Positions 62,901 through 64,000 of a stretch of 64,000 bases of DNA are shown piece after piece (within the stretch, counting starts at the first letter, position 1; every line of letters starts with the position of its first letter). The DNA is from Aspidapion aeneum. Its lineage: Eukaryota > Arthropoda > Insecta > Coleoptera > Brentidae. The notes beneath the pieces were generated by a model, which saw nothing but the letters and a program-made list of their open reading frames with translations, made no database searches and was not told the origin of the DNA. The stretch lies in assembly GCA_963576565.1 (NCBI GenBank), contig OY755039.1:77808289-77872288 (forward strand), written 5' to 3'. A program made the translations under genes and the position numbers.

Positions 62901-64000
62901 AATATAAAAATGATTTGAAATTTCGGTCGGCAAAGGTGCAGAAACCGGTTGCATATGATTATTATCTAAATAATCTTGTAAAACAGAGCTGTAGGCAGCA
63001 TAAAAATCAGGGTTTTGTAGCAATTTCTTCTCAAGGGAGAAAAAACGACGTACGGCAATGGATCGAGTGTCGCCAAAATCTGGAGCAGTAACTTTAAATG
63101 GTAAAGATACAATATATCTCCCCTCCTCATTTTTTGAGGTAGTTTTCAAAAAATAATTTTCGCAAAACTCATCTTCGGGGTCAATGGCCTTGACATTAGG
63201 TATGTCATCTATTTGCCAAAATCGTTGTAGATTTTTATCTAAATTGACAAAAGAATCGTTCATTGACGTAGTAAAAAATGTTTTAATTTGATTTATAGTT
63301 GAAGGTGAAAGTGAAAGATTGCCCATTATTCCCCAACCAAAAATAGTATTAATGCAGACGGGGTTGTTGGGTCCCGTAGACAAACGACCATCTAGCAAAA
63401 TGTAAGGGTACACATCGCCGCCCAACAATAAATCAATTTTATCGCTTTTATTAAAGCCTGGGTCAGCTAGTTCTAAGTTGGCGAGAAAAGGAAAACTTTT
63501 AATCGAAAATGAGGAATGAGGTAAATCACTACAAATTTTATCGAGTATTATCGCATCAAAATTAAAAACAAAATTATTATCACGCAAAGAGGATATATTG
63601 CAATTAATTCCAGATTTTGCCGAAGTTGTCATTCGATCTAAGCTTTGTAGAGTCATGGCGATATTAAATTTAGGAAGGCCCAAACTATCAGCACATGACT
63701 TAGATATAAATGAAGATTGAGCACCAGAGTCACAGATGGCGCGCACTGTGTGCCAATTTTGAAAAACATCCTGTATTTGTATTAAAGCGGTACAGAGAAG
63801 TACTTCGCGATCATTTAAAGACATACCAGTAACAATGGTGTTAGTGGTTCTATTAAATTCGGTAGCCACGGGGCTCCTCGGGGGTTGCACTGCAGAAGTA
63901 GAGGGGCTACTCGCAGAACTAGGTGTAGAATTAATAGGAAAAAAATGTAAGAGACTGTGATGAAATTGGCCACAATGTAAACATCTTTTTTCTGATTTGC
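59940..64000 (-). CDS. BEL/Pao Gag-Pol, 3' part, runs off the window
   Basis: Open from the window end to TAA at 59940 (over 1350 codons). The frame begins in Gag with a zinc knuckle ('CLHCGQFHHSL', about 63980-63950), then protease ('ICDSGAQSSFIS'), RT ('CDIRQMYRMILVD', 'LFGVSCSPFLAIRTL', catalytic 'FVDD'), RNase H-like Pao domain ('GFCDSSERAYCAVAYI', 'LPRLELLGA'), integrase zinc domain ('HRSNLHCGIQTTTFLL'), catalytic Asp/Asp/Glu ('GIDFCGPFTI', 'SSDCGTNF', 'GIWESNIKSLK') and DUF5641. It is a different lineage from the element at 42834: same domain order, clearly diverged protein. No break is visible. Confidence 0.93.
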   Translation of the reverse strand, partial: KSEKRCLHCGQFHHSLLHFFPINSTPSSASSPSTSAVQPPRSPVATEFNRTTNTIVTGMSLNDREVLLCTALIQIQDVFQNWHTVRAICDSGAQSSFISKSCADSLGLPKFNIAMTLQSLDRMTTSAKSGINCNISSLRDNNFVFNFDAIILDKICSDLPHSSFSIKSFPFLANLELADPGFNKSDKIDLLLGGDVYPYILLDGRLSTGPNNPVCINTIFGWGIMGNLSLSPSTINQIKTFFTTSMNDSFVNLDKNLQRFWQIDDIPNVKAIDPEDEFCENYFLKTTSKNEEGRYIVSLPFKVTAPDFGDTRSIAVRRFFSLEKKLLQNPDFYAAYSSVLQDYLDNNHMQPVSAPLPTEISNHFYIAHHAVFKKDSTSTPLRVVFDASMHAPGKISLNNAVYTGPPLQRDLQKILLLYRLHKFCFCCDIRQMYRMILVDPSQTNFQRIVWRFDPNQPIQDFEINRVLFGVSCSPFLAIRTLLQLAREHEDLPLASKIIEEAVFVDDVISGSDDFFKATEMKNQLIELLSRGGFELRKWASNCPELLSDLPESHISMKALSLDLDAENSTLKILGLNWNPHTDEFFYTFDCSLQTCTKRTILSNLARIYDPLSLLAPIVLILKLIVQYCWAEDLNWDDPVSPEIVFKWEKFKNELKFLHSVKIPRQIILPNASQIQLVGFCDSSERAYCAVAYIRIFYSDGNIKVFFVCSKSRVAPLRRKLTLPRLELLGAVLLAKLMDFLLETFSEKIKFDKILAFTDSTVTLSWIQGSPHKFKTFVSNRTAYIQGRISPEFWHYVPTEQNPADCGTREMYPSDLQRFYFWLEGPSFLNQPTNTWDFMTVTYDGNAVLEEQRKNIFNVFTCEQTVECYVNNLFEKYSSLFKIKRIVAYFLRGLQKFKNPSYNFATDYLTNQDYYKSLLFISKCVQSFSFQKEIELLKDKKQLPKAFQKLCPFLHNESYDLLRVGGRLCHSNLSYDKKFPILLPSSAKFTELLILDLHRSNLHCGIQTTTFLLMQNFWVLSAKKVVRKVLSSCHTCWKTKPNSLQPPMGNLPKFRVSEAKVFENVGIDFCGPFTITLGRTRGAKTMKAYVCLFICCAVKAVHLELVSDMTSDAFLAALRRFIARRGLCSKISSDCGTNFVASEKYLRQIFSDCVKGEGIVWSFNPPAAPHMGGIWESNIKSLKTHLHRVVGNQILTYEELNTVLTQVEAIMNSRPLCALSTDPTDLAVLTPNNFLNLRPPGTIPDPNYCDIALNRLSRWQLLQRMHRDFWIRWHREYLHTLQQRAKWHQPLASIDIGTMVLIKDENSTPLDWPLGRIEDLIKGSDNVPRVAIVKTTKGTYKRPLVKLCALPTN

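Overview
The window looks like a piece of a large, AT-rich, repeat-swollen arthropod genome, most likely an insect. The evidence is spliced animal genes with short coding exons (mS27, TRAF6), several non-LTR retrotransposon lineages, BEL/Pao and Penelope elements, and many TA-flanked DNA transposons. No bacterial, plasmid or viral gene organisation is present. The exact order is not determined; a beetle is a guess.

Host genes. (1) A plus-strand gene for mitochondrial ribosomal protein mS27 (mRpS27) has two coding exons at 16564-16823 and 19051-20125. Its single intron is almost entirely a nested stack of mariner-type DNA elements, and the outer one sits inside the 5' splice site. (2) A minus-strand TRAF6-type signalling adaptor has five phase-consistent exons spread from 58569 down to 30575 (zinc finger, Ser/Gln-rich linker, coiled coil, complete MATH/TRAF-C domain). 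The N-terminal RING exon was not found. Its introns, 1.6 to 12.9 kb long, are packed with transposons. (3) A small two-exon minus-strand gene at 59167-59631 may encode a 134-residue secreted protein of unknown function. (4) A possible isolated terminal exon lies at 26295-26369 (+), and a decayed copy of the mS27 3' end at about 24945-25134.

Mobile DNA, left to right. 1-2124: truncated Penelope-like element between ~500 bp inverted terminal repeats, both carrying a hammerhead ribozyme motif. 2337-11093: full-length Jockey-type LINE with a 13 bp target duplication, split by an intact PHD-finger LINE on the other strand. 11.1-16.5 kb: mostly decayed sequence with small MITEs. 20.6-23.7 kb: broken LINE. 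23.7-28.4 kb: MITEs, a 1 kb TA-flanked element and a 1.08 kb near-perfect hairpin element. 30.8-32.2, 35.2-37.2 and 52.1-53.4 kb: elements carrying a ~127 bp G-rich satellite, one of them flanked by 9 bp Mutator-like duplications. 37.3-39.7 kb: two adjacent DNA elements with 7 bp and 8 bp target duplications. 42834-49933: BEL/Pao retrotransposon with identical 660 bp LTRs and one intact gag-pol frame, inserted into an older LINE. 53.9-58.3 kb: hairpin and palindromic repeat families. 59940-64000: 3' part of a second BEL/Pao element running off the window end.

The host genes are functionally unrelated (mitochondrial translation; Toll/IL-1/TNF-type signalling) and convergently oriented. The main biology in the window is nested transposition and how the splice sites of both genes have survived it.
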